50,805 nucleotides of DNA from Deltaproteobacteria bacterium HGW-Deltaproteobacteria-14 (GCA_002841945.1 PHBI01000061.1:1-50805); one strand, 5' to 3'; positions 26,413-34,609 are shown, counted from the first letter of the stretch. Notes: generated by a model from the letters alone, not told the origin. Made by a program: numbers and translations.

Positions 26413-27165
26413 TCAGCGCGCCGCGGCGATGATGTCGGTGAAGTCGCCGACGCGCAGGCTCGCGCCGCCGACGAGCGCTCCGTCGATGTCGGGGCTCCCG
26501 AGGAGCGAGCGGGCGTTGTCCGCCTTGACGCTGCCGCCGTAGAGGATGCGCAGGGTCTCGGCGACCCGCGGGTGGTGGGCGCGCAGCCAGGCGCGGAGGG
26601 CCGCGTGGACCTCCTGGGCCTGCTCGGGGCTGGCCGTCTCGCCGGTGCCGATGGCCCAGACGGGCTCGTAGGCGATGGTCACGAGGGCGACCTCGTCGGG
26701 GGTCAGGGGGGCGAGGGCCGCCGCGAGCTGGCGCTGGGTGACCTCGTCGACGCGGCCCGCCTTGCGCTCGGCGAGGGTCTCGCCGACGCAGACGATGGGG
26801 TAGAGCCCGGCGGCGAGGCCGGCCTTGGCCTTGGCGCCGACCCCGGCGTCGGTCTCGGCGAAGTGTTGGCGGCGCTCGGAGTGGCCGGTGAGCAGCCAGG
26901 TGCAGCCGGCCTCGCGCGCCATGACGGCGGAGTTGGCGCCGGTCATGGCGCCGCTGGCGATCGCGGCGATCTCTTGGACGCCCACGCCGACGCCTGAGCC
27001 GTCGAGCTCGGCGGCGACGGCGCCGATCGCCAGCGCGGTCGGGAAGACCACGACGTCGACTGCGTCCTCGTCGGTCAGGGCGTCCCGCAGGTACACGGCG
27101 AGGGCCGCAGCGGCTCCGGGGCCGAGGTTGAGCTTCCAGTTTCCGGCGATGAGGGGTCTGCGCAT
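26413..27165 (-). CDS. tpiA: Triosephosphate isomerase
   Basis: 250 residues with the whole family signature: AGNWKLN (Asn9, Lys11), LLTGHSERR (electrophile His95), AYEPVWAIGTG (catalytic Glu167), and the phosphate loop YGGSVKADN and GALVGGASL. It interconverts glyceraldehyde-3-phosphate and dihydroxyacetone phosphate in the cytoplasm. It has no encapsulation-type extension. The gene converges on the CsoS1D-like shell gene (19-base gap) next to the DeoC-BMC locus, whose aldolase releases glyceraldehyde-3-phosphate. That makes a functional link plausible, though tpiA is also a housekeeping glycolysis gene and no other glycolytic gene is near. The ATG has no obvious ribosome binding site. Confidence 0.95.
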   Translation of the reverse strand: MRRPLIAGNWKLNLGPGAAAALAVYLRDALTDEDAVDVVVFPTALAIGAVAAELDGSGVGVGVQEIAAIASGAMTGANSAVMAREAGCTWLLTGHSERRQHFAETDAGVGAKAKAGLAAGLYPIVCVGETLAERKAGRVDEVTQRQLAAALAPLTPDEVALVTIAYEPVWAIGTGETASPEQAQEVHAALRAWLRAHHPRVAETLRILYGGSVKADNARSLLGSPDIDGALVGGASLRVGDFTDIIAAAR

Positions 27166-27256
27166 GGCGCGGAGTATGGGGCGCCGCCGGGGAGGCGGTC
27201 AACGGCGTCGGTTGGGCGTCGCGTCGCTCGGATGCCACGGCGGCTCAGGATCATGC

Positions 27257-27391
27257 TCACTTGCCTTCGAGCGATCCGAAGCGGGCCTCGTAGGCGGCGA
27301 GGCGGGCGGCGAGGTCCACGGCGCGCTGGGGAGCGAAGCCGTGGGTCCTGCGCTTGCGCGAGTGGCCGGGTGCGGCCGACACTCGGGTCAT
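27257..27391 (-). CDS. Possible small protein (44 residues)
   Basis: An ATG at 27391 opens a 44-residue frame that is basic at the start and has a helical second half (RAVDLAARLAAYEARF). The start overlaps the ATG of the phosphoesterase gene on the other strand by two bases. There is no recognised family or clear ribosome site, so it may be spurious, but it fills an otherwise empty 224-base gap. Confidence 0.25.
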   Translation of the reverse strand: MTRVSAAPGHSRKRRTHGFAPQRAVDLAARLAAYEARFGSLEGK

Positions 27392-28271
27392 GGGTAAGGT
27401 CCTGACGCTGCCGGACCACGGGCGGCTGCTCGTGTGTACCGACCTCCAGGGTAACCTCGAGGACTTCGAGGTCATGGCGGAGCACTTCCGCCGGGCCGCG
27501 GCCGAGGAGCCCGAGACGCACCTGGTCTTCAGCGGCGATCTGGTCCACGGCCCGCAGCGCCCTCCCGACGACTGGGAGCCGTGGCTCGGCGACTGGTACG
27601 AGGACGACTCCATCGGGGTCTTCGAGGCGTTCTGTGAGCTGGCGCGGGAGTTCCCGGGGCGCGCCCACGCCCTCATCGGCAACCACGAGCACGGGCACGT
27701 CGGGGGCGTCCACACCGCGAAGTTCTTCCCCGACGAGGTCGACGCCCTCGAGGCGCGTATGTCACCGGCGGTCCTCGAGCGCTTCCACGCTTTCTGCTCG
27801 GCGCTGCCGCTGGTCGCGGTGTCCCCGGCCGGGGTCGTGGTGACCCACGCCGCCCCCGCGACGGCGCTCACCGGCCCGGAGGAGCTCGAGGCGGTCGACT
27901 ACCGCGTCTTCACCGCGCCGCCGGAGACCCTCGAGGAGGTCTACGCCGTCCCGATCCTGGGGCCTCTGCTGTGGGCGCGCATGTGCTCGAAGGCCCACGC
28001 CCGCGGCTTCCTCGCGGCGCTCCTCGGTCGGCCCGACGGCTTCGTGGTCCACGGCCACGACGTCGTGCACGAGGGCTGGGAGGTCGGCGCCAACGGCGCT
28101 GTCATCTGCCTCAGCACCAGCTTCGGCCTCTTTCACCCCCACAAGCGCTACCTCGACGTCGATCTCTCGCGCTACTGGGTCAGCGCCCATCAGCTGCGCG
28201 ACGGCGTCGAGCTGCGCCCGCTCTACCCGGACGCCCCGCCACGCGCGGTGTGGGGCCGGGACTACGTCTGA
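27390..28271 (+). CDS. Calcineurin-like metallophosphoesterase
   Basis: 293 residues from the ATG at 27390. Motifs in order: CTDLQGNLEDF (first metal motif, with Gln where most members have His: D-x-Q not D-x-H), FSGDLVHG, LIGNHEHGHVGG, VVTHAAPA and VVHGHDVVHEG. The arrangement is that of PPP-like phosphoesterases. The family removes phosphate from proteins, nucleotides or sugar phosphates. The D-x-Q change removes a metal-ligand/acid His, so activity might be altered, but other ligands are intact. Cytoplasmic by sequence. Its neighbours (tpiA, a broken nucleotidyltransferase gene) give no clear clue to substrate. The frame extends 12 codons further up. Confidence 0.8.
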   Translation: MGKVLTLPDHGRLLVCTDLQGNLEDFEVMAEHFRRAAAEEPETHLVFSGDLVHGPQRPPDDWEPWLGDWYEDDSIGVFEAFCELAREFPGRAHALIGNHEHGHVGGVHTAKFFPDEVDALEARMSPAVLERFHAFCSALPLVAVSPAGVVVTHAAPATALTGPEELEAVDYRVFTAPPETLEEVYAVPILGPLLWARMCSKAHARGFLAALLGRPDGFVVHGHDVVHEGWEVGANGAVICLSTSFGLFHPHKRYLDVDLSRYWVSAHQLRDGVELRPLYPDAPPRAVWGRDYV

Positions 28272-28368
28272 CAAGGCCATGGCTCGTGCGCTGGGTCCCT
28301 GCCGGCCTGCGCACCGCCCAGCACGCGCACGTCGTGCCCCTGCGCGTGCCGCGGGATGCGGTGTGTTC

Positions 28369-28607
28369 ATGGACGTCGAGTCATACCGGCGAGGTTGGGA
28401 CAAGCGTGTCGAGCGCGAAGGGCGCGACGCTGCCTCGGGCGCCGAGCGCGTCCGGGCGCTGCTCCCGCGGCTCGTGGCGGTCTTGACCGAGCGGTTTGGT
28501 GCCACGGGGGTCGCGGGCTGCTGTCCGCGATTCAGGCGGTTCACCGGGAACTCGAGCGCGACATCGAGGCCTCCGAACGAGTGCTTGCCGGGATCGCGGC
28601 GAGCTGA
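28369..28607 (+). pseudogene. Broken nucleotidyltransferase (MNT-type) remnant
   Basis: From the ATG at 28369 the sequence reads like the N-terminus of a small minimal nucleotidyltransferase: YRRGWDKRVEREG, RVRALLPRLVAVL, TERFGATGV. The expected GSxARG and DxD catalytic motifs are missing. After ~28500 the sensible sequence continues in another frame (AIQAVHRELERDIEAS, ending at the TGA at 28605-28607) as a C-terminal helix. The simplest reading is a gene that lost its catalytic middle by deletion and shifted frame. Such genes often pair with HEPN toxins, and none is seen here. Confidence 0.45.
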
Positions 28608-28726
28608 CGGGCGACCGCCTGGTCAGGCTCTGCCGAGCTGTGCATCGACCGTCACGGCGAGCGGCTTTCCGACTCGCGGGAAAATATTGCGGAACGAAAC
28701 GGGGCTTCGACGGCAATGGACAGGTG

Positions 28727-29683
28727 ATGTCCGTTGCGAGGCCCGTGCTGCCGGGGGCCGTGCTCATGGTGACCCGGCGATGTATCGACAGGCGCTTCTT
28801 CCTGCGTCCGGACGCCGAGGTGCGTGCGGCGTTGGAGTACCTGCTGGCGGTGGGCCTCGCGCGGTTCGGCGTGCTGGTCGTGGCCGCGGCGTTCCTCTCG
28901 AACCACTATCATCTCATCCTGAGCGACCCCGAGGGGCGATACCCCGCGTTCTTGCAGTGGTTCGACAGCCTCGTGGCGCGGGCGGTGAACAGTCGGCGGG
29001 GGCGGTGCGGGCGCTTCTGGGATGGGGAGCAGGTGCACATCGAGGTCTTGCTGGACGCCGAGGCGGTCGAGCGGAAGATCGCCTATGTGCTGGCGAACCC
29101 GGTCGCGGCGGGGTTGGTGGAGCGCGGTCGGGACTGGCCGGGGGTGCGGAGCAGTCCCCAGGCCTGGGTGCGCCCGTCCAAGGTCGTGCGCCGGCCGGAC
29201 TGGTTTTTCCGGGCGGACGGGGTGATGCCCGATGAGGCAGAGCTGACGTACGCGCTGCCTCCGACCCACGAGGGGATGGACACGGGGGAGTTTGCCGCGC
29301 GGATCGCGCGCCGGGTGGGCGAGGAGGAGGAGCGGCTTCGCGTGCTCCAGAGCGAGTCCAAGCGGCCGTTCCTCGGGGCGCGCGGCGTCCTGAGGCAGCG
29401 GTGGTGGTCGCGGCCGGGGACCTCGGAGGTTCGGCGCCGGGTCAAGCCGCTCGTCGCCGGGGCCCGCGAGACGTGCAGCGCAGCGCTCGAGGCGATTCGC
29501 ACGTTCCGCTGGCGCTACTCGGAAGCGCTGACGGCGTGGCGGGGGGGCGACCGTCGCGTCTTCTTTCCACCGGGAACGTGGCGGATGCGCGAGCTCCATC
29601 AGGCGTCCCGCCGCCCGCCGCCAGGCTTTCTCGCGGTGCTCGTGGGGTTCCGTGCCCCCGCCTCCGGGCCCGCCCCGGCCTGA
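28727..29683 (+). CDS. REP-associated/IS200-like Y1 transposase (RAYT type)
   Basis: 318 residues from the ATG at 28727. The N-terminal ~150 residues contain the HUH motif in LSNHYHLIL, preceded by a segment like VTRRCIDRRFFL and followed by VARAVNSRRG and KIAYVLANPVAAGLV, as in Y1_Tnp/RAYT proteins. The catalytic Tyr is not identified with confidence. A ~170-residue Arg-rich C-terminal part (EEERLRVLQSE, RWWSRPGTSE) is longer than in most IS200 transposases. No inverted terminal repeats are obvious. RAYTs usually act on palindromic REP sequences; a small hairpin (CTCGCG/CGCGAG) is at 29771-29787. It may have been brought in with the broken nucleotidyltransferase gene. Confidence 0.8.
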   Translation: MSVARPVLPGAVLMVTRRCIDRRFFLRPDAEVRAALEYLLAVGLARFGVLVVAAAFLSNHYHLILSDPEGRYPAFLQWFDSLVARAVNSRRGRCGRFWDGEQVHIEVLLDAEAVERKIAYVLANPVAAGLVERGRDWPGVRSSPQAWVRPSKVVRRPDWFFRADGVMPDEAELTYALPPTHEGMDTGEFAARIARRVGEEEERLRVLQSESKRPFLGARGVLRQRWWSRPGTSEVRRRVKPLVAGARETCSAALEAIRTFRWRYSEALTAWRGGDRRVFFPPGTWRMRELHQASRRPPPGFLAVLVGFRAPASGPAPA

Positions 29684-29916
29684 CGCAGCCGCCCGCCCGC
29701 CGCGCCGCCGAGGTGCGTCCTGCGCCCGGTCTGGCCCGATCTTGGGCACGAGAGAGGCTCCCGCGGACGTCTCGCGACGCCCGCGAGGACCTGTTCGCGG
29801 CCCGTCTCGTGGCCGAATCACCCCCAGCCAGGCCGTCCGACAGCCTGCTCAAGTCCCGTTCAGAAACAACTGTCGGTCGCGATCACGAGGGCCCCCTAAA
29901 GGCCCGTGCGGGCGCC

Positions 29917-30894
29917 TCAGCGGAACCCGAGGTCGTCCGCGAAGCCCACGCCGTCGTAGTCGGAGCCGGTGAAGGGGAGGTCGAGCCGGGGCGCGCGTGG
30001 GGGCGGGTCGACGAACAGCAGCCGACCGGCGTCCGGCGTCGTGAAGCGCGTGGGGTAGACGGTCGCCTCGATGATGAGCTCGAAGGCGCGGAGCGTCGGG
30101 TCGGCGATGGCGCCGAGCGTGGCGCGGCGGCCGTCGTCACGGAGATCGTCGAGGAGCGCGGCGACGCCGCCCGGGGAGAACGTCGTCGGCGCGACGTCGT
30201 CCTCGGGCAGCGCGGGGCCGGGCGCGGGCCGCGGGGCGTTGGCGTCACGCCACAGCGACACCTCGCCGGCGGGGGCGAAGGGGTCGACGAGGACGCCGCC
30301 GAGGGTGACGTTGTAGTGGACGTGGGGGGCCACCCACGGGAAGGCCGAGAGCCCGTCGAGGCCCGAGTAGGCGGTCAGGGCGACCGGTTGGCCGCGGGTC
30401 ACGCGGTCACCGACGGCGACGAGGGCGCGGCCGAGGTGGTGGTGGCTCGTCATGAGGCCGGCGCCGTGGTCGAGGTAGACCTTGAGCCCCCCGCGGTTGA
30501 ACTCGCGGCGGACCGAGACGACGCGGCCGGCGGCGGCGGCGACGGTGACCGTGCCCGGCGGGATGACGAAGTCCGTGCCGTTGTGGCTGTCGTAGGTCAG
30601 GCCGCGGCCGCGGAAGTCGCGGACCTGGGTGAAGCGGACGGACCACCCGTCCGCGGGCGCGGTCGGCGTGTGGTTGAAGAGGTTGAGCAGCGGGATGACG
30701 CGGCCCGCGGGCTTGAGCCCGAGCCACGTGGCGACCGACAGGCGCGGCGTGACCATGGCGAGGCTCGTGCGGTCGAAGCGGGCCGGCGGGACGAGCGGGT
30801 CGCCGCGCAGCACGAGCGCCGCCTGGGAGGCCGCCAGGGAGAGGGGCGAGAGGCCGAAGACCTCGGGGATCGAGAGCCGGCGCCGCGGTCGCAT
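29917..30894 (-). CDS. M23-family (LytM-like) metallopeptidase
   Basis: 325 residues. The domain at about residues 95-215 has HNGTDFVIPPGTVTVAAAAG (first zinc ligands), THHHLGRALVAVGDRV-like segment (TSHHHLGR) and PHVHYNVTLGG (H-x-H), the M23 signature. M23 enzymes cut peptidoglycan cross-links or peptides outside the cytoplasm. The N-terminus lacks a clear signal peptide (PRRRLSIPEVFGLSP, then an Ala/Leu-rich stretch), so export is uncertain. About 100 residues after the domain are not recognised. Its stop is close to the end of the converging transposase gene region. Confidence 0.8.
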   Translation of the reverse strand: MRPRRRLSIPEVFGLSPLSLAASQAALVLRGDPLVPPARFDRTSLAMVTPRLSVATWLGLKPAGRVIPLLNLFNHTPTAPADGWSVRFTQVRDFRGRGLTYDSHNGTDFVIPPGTVTVAAAAGRVVSVRREFNRGGLKVYLDHGAGLMTSHHHLGRALVAVGDRVTRGQPVALTAYSGLDGLSAFPWVAPHVHYNVTLGGVLVDPFAPAGEVSLWRDANAPRPAPGPALPEDDVAPTTFSPGGVAALLDDLRDDGRRATLGAIADPTLRAFELIIEATVYPTRFTTPDAGRLLFVDPPPRAPRLDLPFTGSDYDGVGFADDLGFR

Positions 30895-30986
30895 CGCATA
30901 TCCTGTGTCGAAGGTGCGCGGAGACGATGCCCTGAACCGCGTTCATTAGGAAGGGCGGGATCTTCCCAGCACCGTCGCGCTCGCGA

Positions 30987-31898
30987 TCAGCTGGGCGCGC
31001 TGCACGGCGCGGTGGCGAGCGACGATCGGACGACGACGGTCTTCCAGGCGAGCAGGGCGCCGTCGGGCTGCCGCGCCCACGCGAAGGTGTAGTCGTCGAC
31101 CGCTGACGCCGCGATGACCGAGTCGTTCTGGTTGGTCGTGTCGCGCGGGCCGCGGGCGTCGTAGAGCGGCTGGGTGGCGATGATCTCGTCGCAGAGCGCG
31201 TCGGGGAAGAAGAGCTGCGAGGTGACGTAGCTCTGACCCTCGTGGCGAACCGTGAAGTGAACGTGGATGGTTCGGCCCGGATACCAGCCCGGAAAGCACG
31301 TGTCGAAGTCGGCCCGGCCGTCGGCGTCGGTCGTTCGGACCCCGCGAAACCAGCGATGGGCGCGCTCGGTCGCGTCGCCTCCAGTGCAGAAGTCGTTGGC
31401 GTCGCCGCCGGAGTACAGCCCTCCCGGGCTCGTGTGCCAGATGTCCACGGTGGCGCCCGGGACGGGCTCGCAGCCCTCGTCGACGACCTTGAAGGCGAGG
31501 CGCGTGGGCAGCCCGGGGTGGCCCTCGCTGACGTCCTGGCGGTCGACGGTCTGGGCGTAGCAGGGGCCGAGGGTCATGGCGCAGGCGAGGGCGCAGCTCG
31601 AACCGAGGCCCGCGGTGAAGGGGTCGGGGTAGCCGCCGCTCATCGCGGCGGTGCCACCCGTCGCCCAGGTGGCGGCCGCGACGGCGTCCGCCTGGGTGTC
31701 GTCGACGTCCGCCGAGTCGAGCGACGCCGTGACGTCGCCGGCGCCGCCGCCCCCCGTGTCCGCGGCGGTGTCGCCGACGATCCCGCCGCCCTCGCCACCA
31801 CAGGCGCTGAGCAGCTTCGCGGCGGGCACGATGGCCAGGGAGAGGCCGATCCGGCGCAGGGCGTCGCGGCGGGTCAGCGGGGCGTTGCGGCTCTTCAC
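30987..31898 (-). CDS. Tat-type exported lipoprotein, intradiol dioxygenase-like
   Basis: 303 residues. The N-terminus has a twin-arginine motif (TRRDALRRIGLS), hydrophobic stretch and lipobox (LLSAC), so export folded with cofactor and lipidation are likely. A ~70-residue Asp/Gly/Ala/Thr linker follows. The domain from ~105 matches the intradiol ring-cleavage dioxygenase family: GATVDIWHTSPGGLYSGGD (first Tyr) and CFPGWYPGRTIHVHF (second Tyr, two His), the four non-heme Fe(III) ligands. The substrate (catechol or hydroxyquinol type) is unknown; extracellular members have been reported. It follows from the next gene by 369 bases and no aromatic-degradation genes are near. Confidence 0.85.
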   Translation of the reverse strand: MKSRNAPLTRRDALRRIGLSLAIVPAAKLLSACGGEGGGIVGDTAADTGGGGAGDVTASLDSADVDDTQADAVAAATWATGGTAAMSGGYPDPFTAGLGSSCALACAMTLGPCYAQTVDRQDVSEGHPGLPTRLAFKVVDEGCEPVPGATVDIWHTSPGGLYSGGDANDFCTGGDATERAHRWFRGVRTTDADGRADFDTCFPGWYPGRTIHVHFTVRHEGQSYVTSQLFFPDALCDEIIATQPLYDARGPRDTTNQNDSVIAASAVDDYTFAWARQPDGALLAWKTVVVRSSLATAPCSAPS

Positions 31899-32162
31899 GG
31901 GCGGCTCCTTACGTCGTAGTCATGTGCTCCGAGCGCCACAGCAAGCGCCGCGCCAACCTCGACGTCGTGAAAAATCAGGCTGTTGCAAGCCAGCTTCGAC
32001 GGGGGCGTAAGGCGGCCTCGCGGTGTCGGGCCCGTGAACGCAAGACCGCTTTACCTGAGCGGTCGCGGGCGGCGTCACGCCTCGGCTGGTGGTGCGCTAC
32101 TCCCGGCGACGAGAACACGGAGCACCCGGGGTTGGCGAGGAGCCGTCCCGCACGGAGACCGT
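31899..32162. other. Intergenic region, divergent dioxygenase and fabG starts
   Basis: The gap from 31899 to 32267 contains the upstream regions of two divergent genes. I see no gene or RNA in its left part; an operator-like palindrome and a promoter are listed separately further right. Confidence 0.4.
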
Positions 32163-32182
32163 ATTGCTGCATATGCAGCAAT
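32163..32182 (+). promoter_or_regulatory. 20-bp perfect palindrome, probable operator
   Basis: ATTGCTGCATATGCAGCAAT is a perfect palindrome. It ends 4 bases before TTGACG (32187-32192), which with TAGGTT (32210-32215, 17-base spacing) could be the fabG promoter; the ATG is at 32268. Such a site suits a dimeric TetR-like or GntR-like regulator, but none is encoded next to it. Confidence 0.5.
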
Positions 32183-32186
32183 CGTG

Positions 32187-32215
32187 TTGACGGCCTGGGG
32201 TGGTGAGTTTAGGTT
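32187..32215 (+). promoter_or_regulatory. Putative fabG promoter
   Basis: TTGACG, 17 bases, TAGGTT, just downstream of the palindrome at 32163-32182. The -10 matches only partly. The leader to the ATG at 32268 would be about 45 bases. Confidence 0.4.
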
Positions 32216-32267
32216 CGCTTCCACAAACGAGCGGCGGCCGACTGTGCGGTCGCAGCAGGAGGCTTCG

Positions 32268-33008
32268 ATGAGACTGACCGGAAAGACCGCGATCATCACG
32301 GGTGGGGCGCGTGGCATCGGGTACGCGACGGCGCGTCGGTTCCTGTCCGAGGGCGCCAACGTCGCCCTCTGGGACGTGCAGGCGGGGCTGTTCGAGGAGG
32401 CGCTGCGGCGGCTCGAGCACGGCCCCGACCGAGCGCGTGCCTACGAGGTCGACGTCACCTCGCGTGAGCAGGTGCAGCAGGCGATGGCGCAGGTCGAGTC
32501 CGACCTCGGACCGGTGGACGTGCTGGTGAACAACGCCGGCATCACCAAGGACGCCATGCTGCACAAGATGACCGACGCCCAGTGGGACGCGGTCATCGAC
32601 GTCAACCTCAAGGGCGTCTTCATCTGCGGCCAGGAGGCTGCGCTGCGCATGCGTGAGCGAGGGCGCGGGGTGATCCTCAACACCTCGTCGGTCGTGGGCC
32701 TCTACGGCAACATCGGGCAGACGAACTACGCGGCGACGAAGTTCGGGGTCATCGGGCTGACGTTGACCTGGGCCAAGGAGCTCGGGCGCAAGGGGATCCG
32801 CGTCAACGCGGTGGCCCCGGGGTTCACCCGGACCGAGATGGTCGAGACGGTGCCGGCCGCGGTGCTCGAGAAGCTGCAGCAGAAGACGTCGCTCAACCGC
32901 CTCGCGGAGCCCGACGACATCGCGGCGGCCTTCGCCTTCCTGGCGTCGGACGACGCGGCCTACATCACCGGCCACGTGCTGAGCGTCGACGGCGGGATGA
33001 CGCTGTAG
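32268..33008 (+). CDS. fabG: 3-oxoacyl-ACP reductase (FabG-like SDR)
   Basis: 246 residues from the ATG at 32268, preceded by AGGAGG. Classical short-chain dehydrogenase: TGGARGIG (NADP-binding), NNAG, catalytic Ser in NTSSVVG, and YAATK (Tyr, Lys), ending ITGHVLSVDGGMTL. FabG reduces 3-oxoacyl-ACP in fatty acid synthesis; close relatives reduce acetoacetyl-CoA (PhaB). Without neighbouring fatty acid genes, the exact thioester is not certain. The gene seems to be a single transcription unit: a palindrome and promoter before it and a strong terminator right after. Confidence 0.88.
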   Translation: MRLTGKTAIITGGARGIGYATARRFLSEGANVALWDVQAGLFEEALRRLEHGPDRARAYEVDVTSREQVQQAMAQVESDLGPVDVLVNNAGITKDAMLHKMTDAQWDAVIDVNLKGVFICGQEAALRMRERGRGVILNTSSVVGLYGNIGQTNYAATKFGVIGLTLTWAKELGRKGIRVNAVAPGFTRTEMVETVPAAVLEKLQQKTSLNRLAEPDDIAAAFAFLASDDAAYITGHVLSVDGGMTL

Positions 33009-33030
33009 CAACATCGGTTGCCCCCAACGA

Positions 33031-33067
33031 AGAAGCGCCCGCGGGTCACCGCGGGCGCTTCTCGTTT
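33031..33067. terminator. Strong bidirectional hairpin after fabG
   Basis: GAAGCGCCCGCGG (33032-33044), loop GTCA, CCGCGGGCGCTTC (33049-33061): a perfect 13-bp stem, followed by TCGTTT. It lies between the converging fabG and small membrane protein genes. Confidence 0.8.
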
Positions 33068-33091
33068 CAGGGGTGGCCGTGGCCCGGGCTC

Positions 33092-33325
33092 TCAGCCCTC
33101 GCGCTTCTCGGCGTCGGCGCGGAGGGCGACCTCGGCCTCGAGGGCCTCGAGCTCGGGGGCCGCGGTGGGGGTGGCGTCGTCGGCGGTGGGCTTGCCGTCG
33201 AAGTAGGCGGCGGCGGGCTGCCAGCTGCTCTGGGCGACATAGGCGTGGCTGCCGCTGAGGGCGCGGAAGGCGGCGACGGCGAGGGTGCCGAGGACGGTGG
33301 CGATGACGAGCAGCGGGAAGGCCAT
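33092..33325 (-). CDS. Small single-span membrane protein
   Basis: About 77 residues from the ATG at 33325 (GTG at 33328 is an alternative, and the frame stays open further up). One hydrophobic segment (MAFPLLVIATVLGTLAVAAF) is followed by a soluble part with an acidic, helical C-terminus (PELEALEAEVALRADAEKRE). No family is recognised. Codon use matches the genome, which supports a real gene; its start is uncertain because no clear ribosome site is visible. It converges on fabG across the terminator. Confidence 0.5.
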   Translation of the reverse strand: MAFPLLVIATVLGTLAVAAFRALSGSHAYVAQSSWQPAAAYFDGKPTADDATPTAAPELEALEAEVALRADAEKREG

Positions 33326-33553
33326 CACGAAGGCGCCGCCGAGGGCCGGGGCGAGCAGCGTGTCCTCGCAGGTGGTGGCCGTGGGGCCGGGTGTTTGGGG
33401 AGCGTTTGGGAGCGCCGTCTGCGTTCTCCCTCGCTCATGACAAGAGTATCGGCCCGCGGCGGCCCCGCCGCTATCCGGTCGGGACCCCAGCCGGGCTCGG
33501 AAAAAACACCTACACGACCCGGTTAGTCTTCCCCATCGCTGCAAACGCGCTCC

Positions 33554-33582
33554 TTGACCCCGCTTACCGGTCGCGCTAGCGG
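33554..33582 (+). promoter_or_regulatory. Promoter before the outer-membrane protein gene
   Basis: TTGACC (33554-33559), 17-base spacer, TAGCGG (33577-33582), 49 bases before the ATG at 33632. The rest of the 306-base gap (33326-33631) shows no gene. Confidence 0.5.
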
Positions 33583-33631
33583 GTAAAGAGCGAGCGCGGG
33601 GTCATTCTCGCGTCGCGGGAGGGCGTCCCTG

Positions 33632-34423
33632 ATGCGAGCCGCGCGAATCCTGTGGATCTGGCTGTTGGCGAGCGCTCCCGGGGCGGCCTGGGCGGACGGC
33701 CCGGCGACCGAGCGGCCGTACACCTGGCAGAGCTACGGGGCCGGCGCGCCGATGTCGGGCACGGTGGCCTACGATCTGGGCGTGGGGACGCGGAACAGCC
33801 GCTTCTTCGGCGCCGACGGGGTCGAGCAGGGCGTGCGCCTGCGCTTTCAGCCCTGGCGCGGCCTGGCGTTCGAGGCGTTCGGCGGCGCGCTGCTCCATCC
33901 GGACCACGCGGCGCGCGGCGCGGGGGCGTTCGACGTCGTCGGCCGCGCGCTGTGGCAGGAGGCCGCCGGGGTCGACCTCGATCTCGGAGCGGGCTACGGC
34001 TTCGACTACCGCGAGCGGCACGTGCTGCGCGCGCGGGCGGTGCTCGGGCGAACCTTCGGCGCGGTCGACGTGCGCCTCGGCGGCGCGCTCGAGGTGCCGC
34101 TGAGCGGGCAGGGGGACGCGGCGGATGTGTCGCTGACGCTCGGCGCCTCGCTGCGCGTGACGCCGTGGTGGCGCCAGGGGATCGAGCTCGCCGGCGAGGA
34201 CCTCGAGGGCTTGTGGGAGGACGAGGAGGCCGAGGGCGGCGCCAAGCTGCTGTTCGGCCCGACGGCCTACTTCACCCTCGGCGGCGCGGTCGAGCTGCGG
34301 CTGAACCTCGCGGCGGTCTACGCCCCGCCGTCAGCCGGCGCGCGAGCGGGCACGGGCGCCGAGACCTGGGGTCTCCTCGGCCGCGCCAGCGTCGCCTACA
34401 CCTTCGGCGGCCCCGGCGATTAG
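33632..34423 (+). CDS. Outer-membrane beta-barrel-like protein
   Basis: 263 residues. Signal peptide of ~21 residues (ILWIWLLASAPGAAWA) with cleavage near AWA-DG. The rest has alternating hydrophobic strands with Gly and aromatic residues (GTVAYDLGVGTRN, LRFQPWRGLAFEAFGG, VDLDLGAGYGFDY, VDVRLGGALEVPL, ASVAYTFGGPG), typical of transmembrane beta barrels of about 10-12 strands. It ends in a strand with F-G-G, without a perfect C-terminal Phe. No specific family is recognised; porin-like or structural roles are possible. Start ATG has GGGAGGG upstream. Confidence 0.7.
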   Translation: MRAARILWIWLLASAPGAAWADGPATERPYTWQSYGAGAPMSGTVAYDLGVGTRNSRFFGADGVEQGVRLRFQPWRGLAFEAFGGALLHPDHAARGAGAFDVVGRALWQEAAGVDLDLGAGYGFDYRERHVLRARAVLGRTFGAVDVRLGGALEVPLSGQGDAADVSLTLGASLRVTPWWRQGIELAGEDLEGLWEDEEAEGGAKLLFGPTAYFTLGGAVELRLNLAAVYAPPSAGARAGTGAETWGLLGRASVAYTFGGPGD

Positions 34424-34609
34424 ACCCGATAGCGAGCGACAGAAACCACGCCCTCGCTGTCGTCCCATACCCCGGTTTCACGTTGTGCAAATCGACCCCC
34501 AGGCGGGCGGCCAGGAGGATTGACGGGGACCTTCCGGCCTGCCAATGTTGCATTGCGAAGTGGCCCTCGTGCCGTCAAATCCTCCCACGTAGAGAGCCTC
34601 AGGAATACA

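Noticed and set aside
29684..29916. Small gene after the transposase gene
   Set aside because: Frames here are GC-rich shadows without ribosome sites or recognised motifs; only weak hairpins are present.
34500..34560. Sigma-54 promoter with TTGCA as -12 box
   Set aside because: No GG at the required spacing upstream of TTGCATTGCGA (34548), and none for the other copies.
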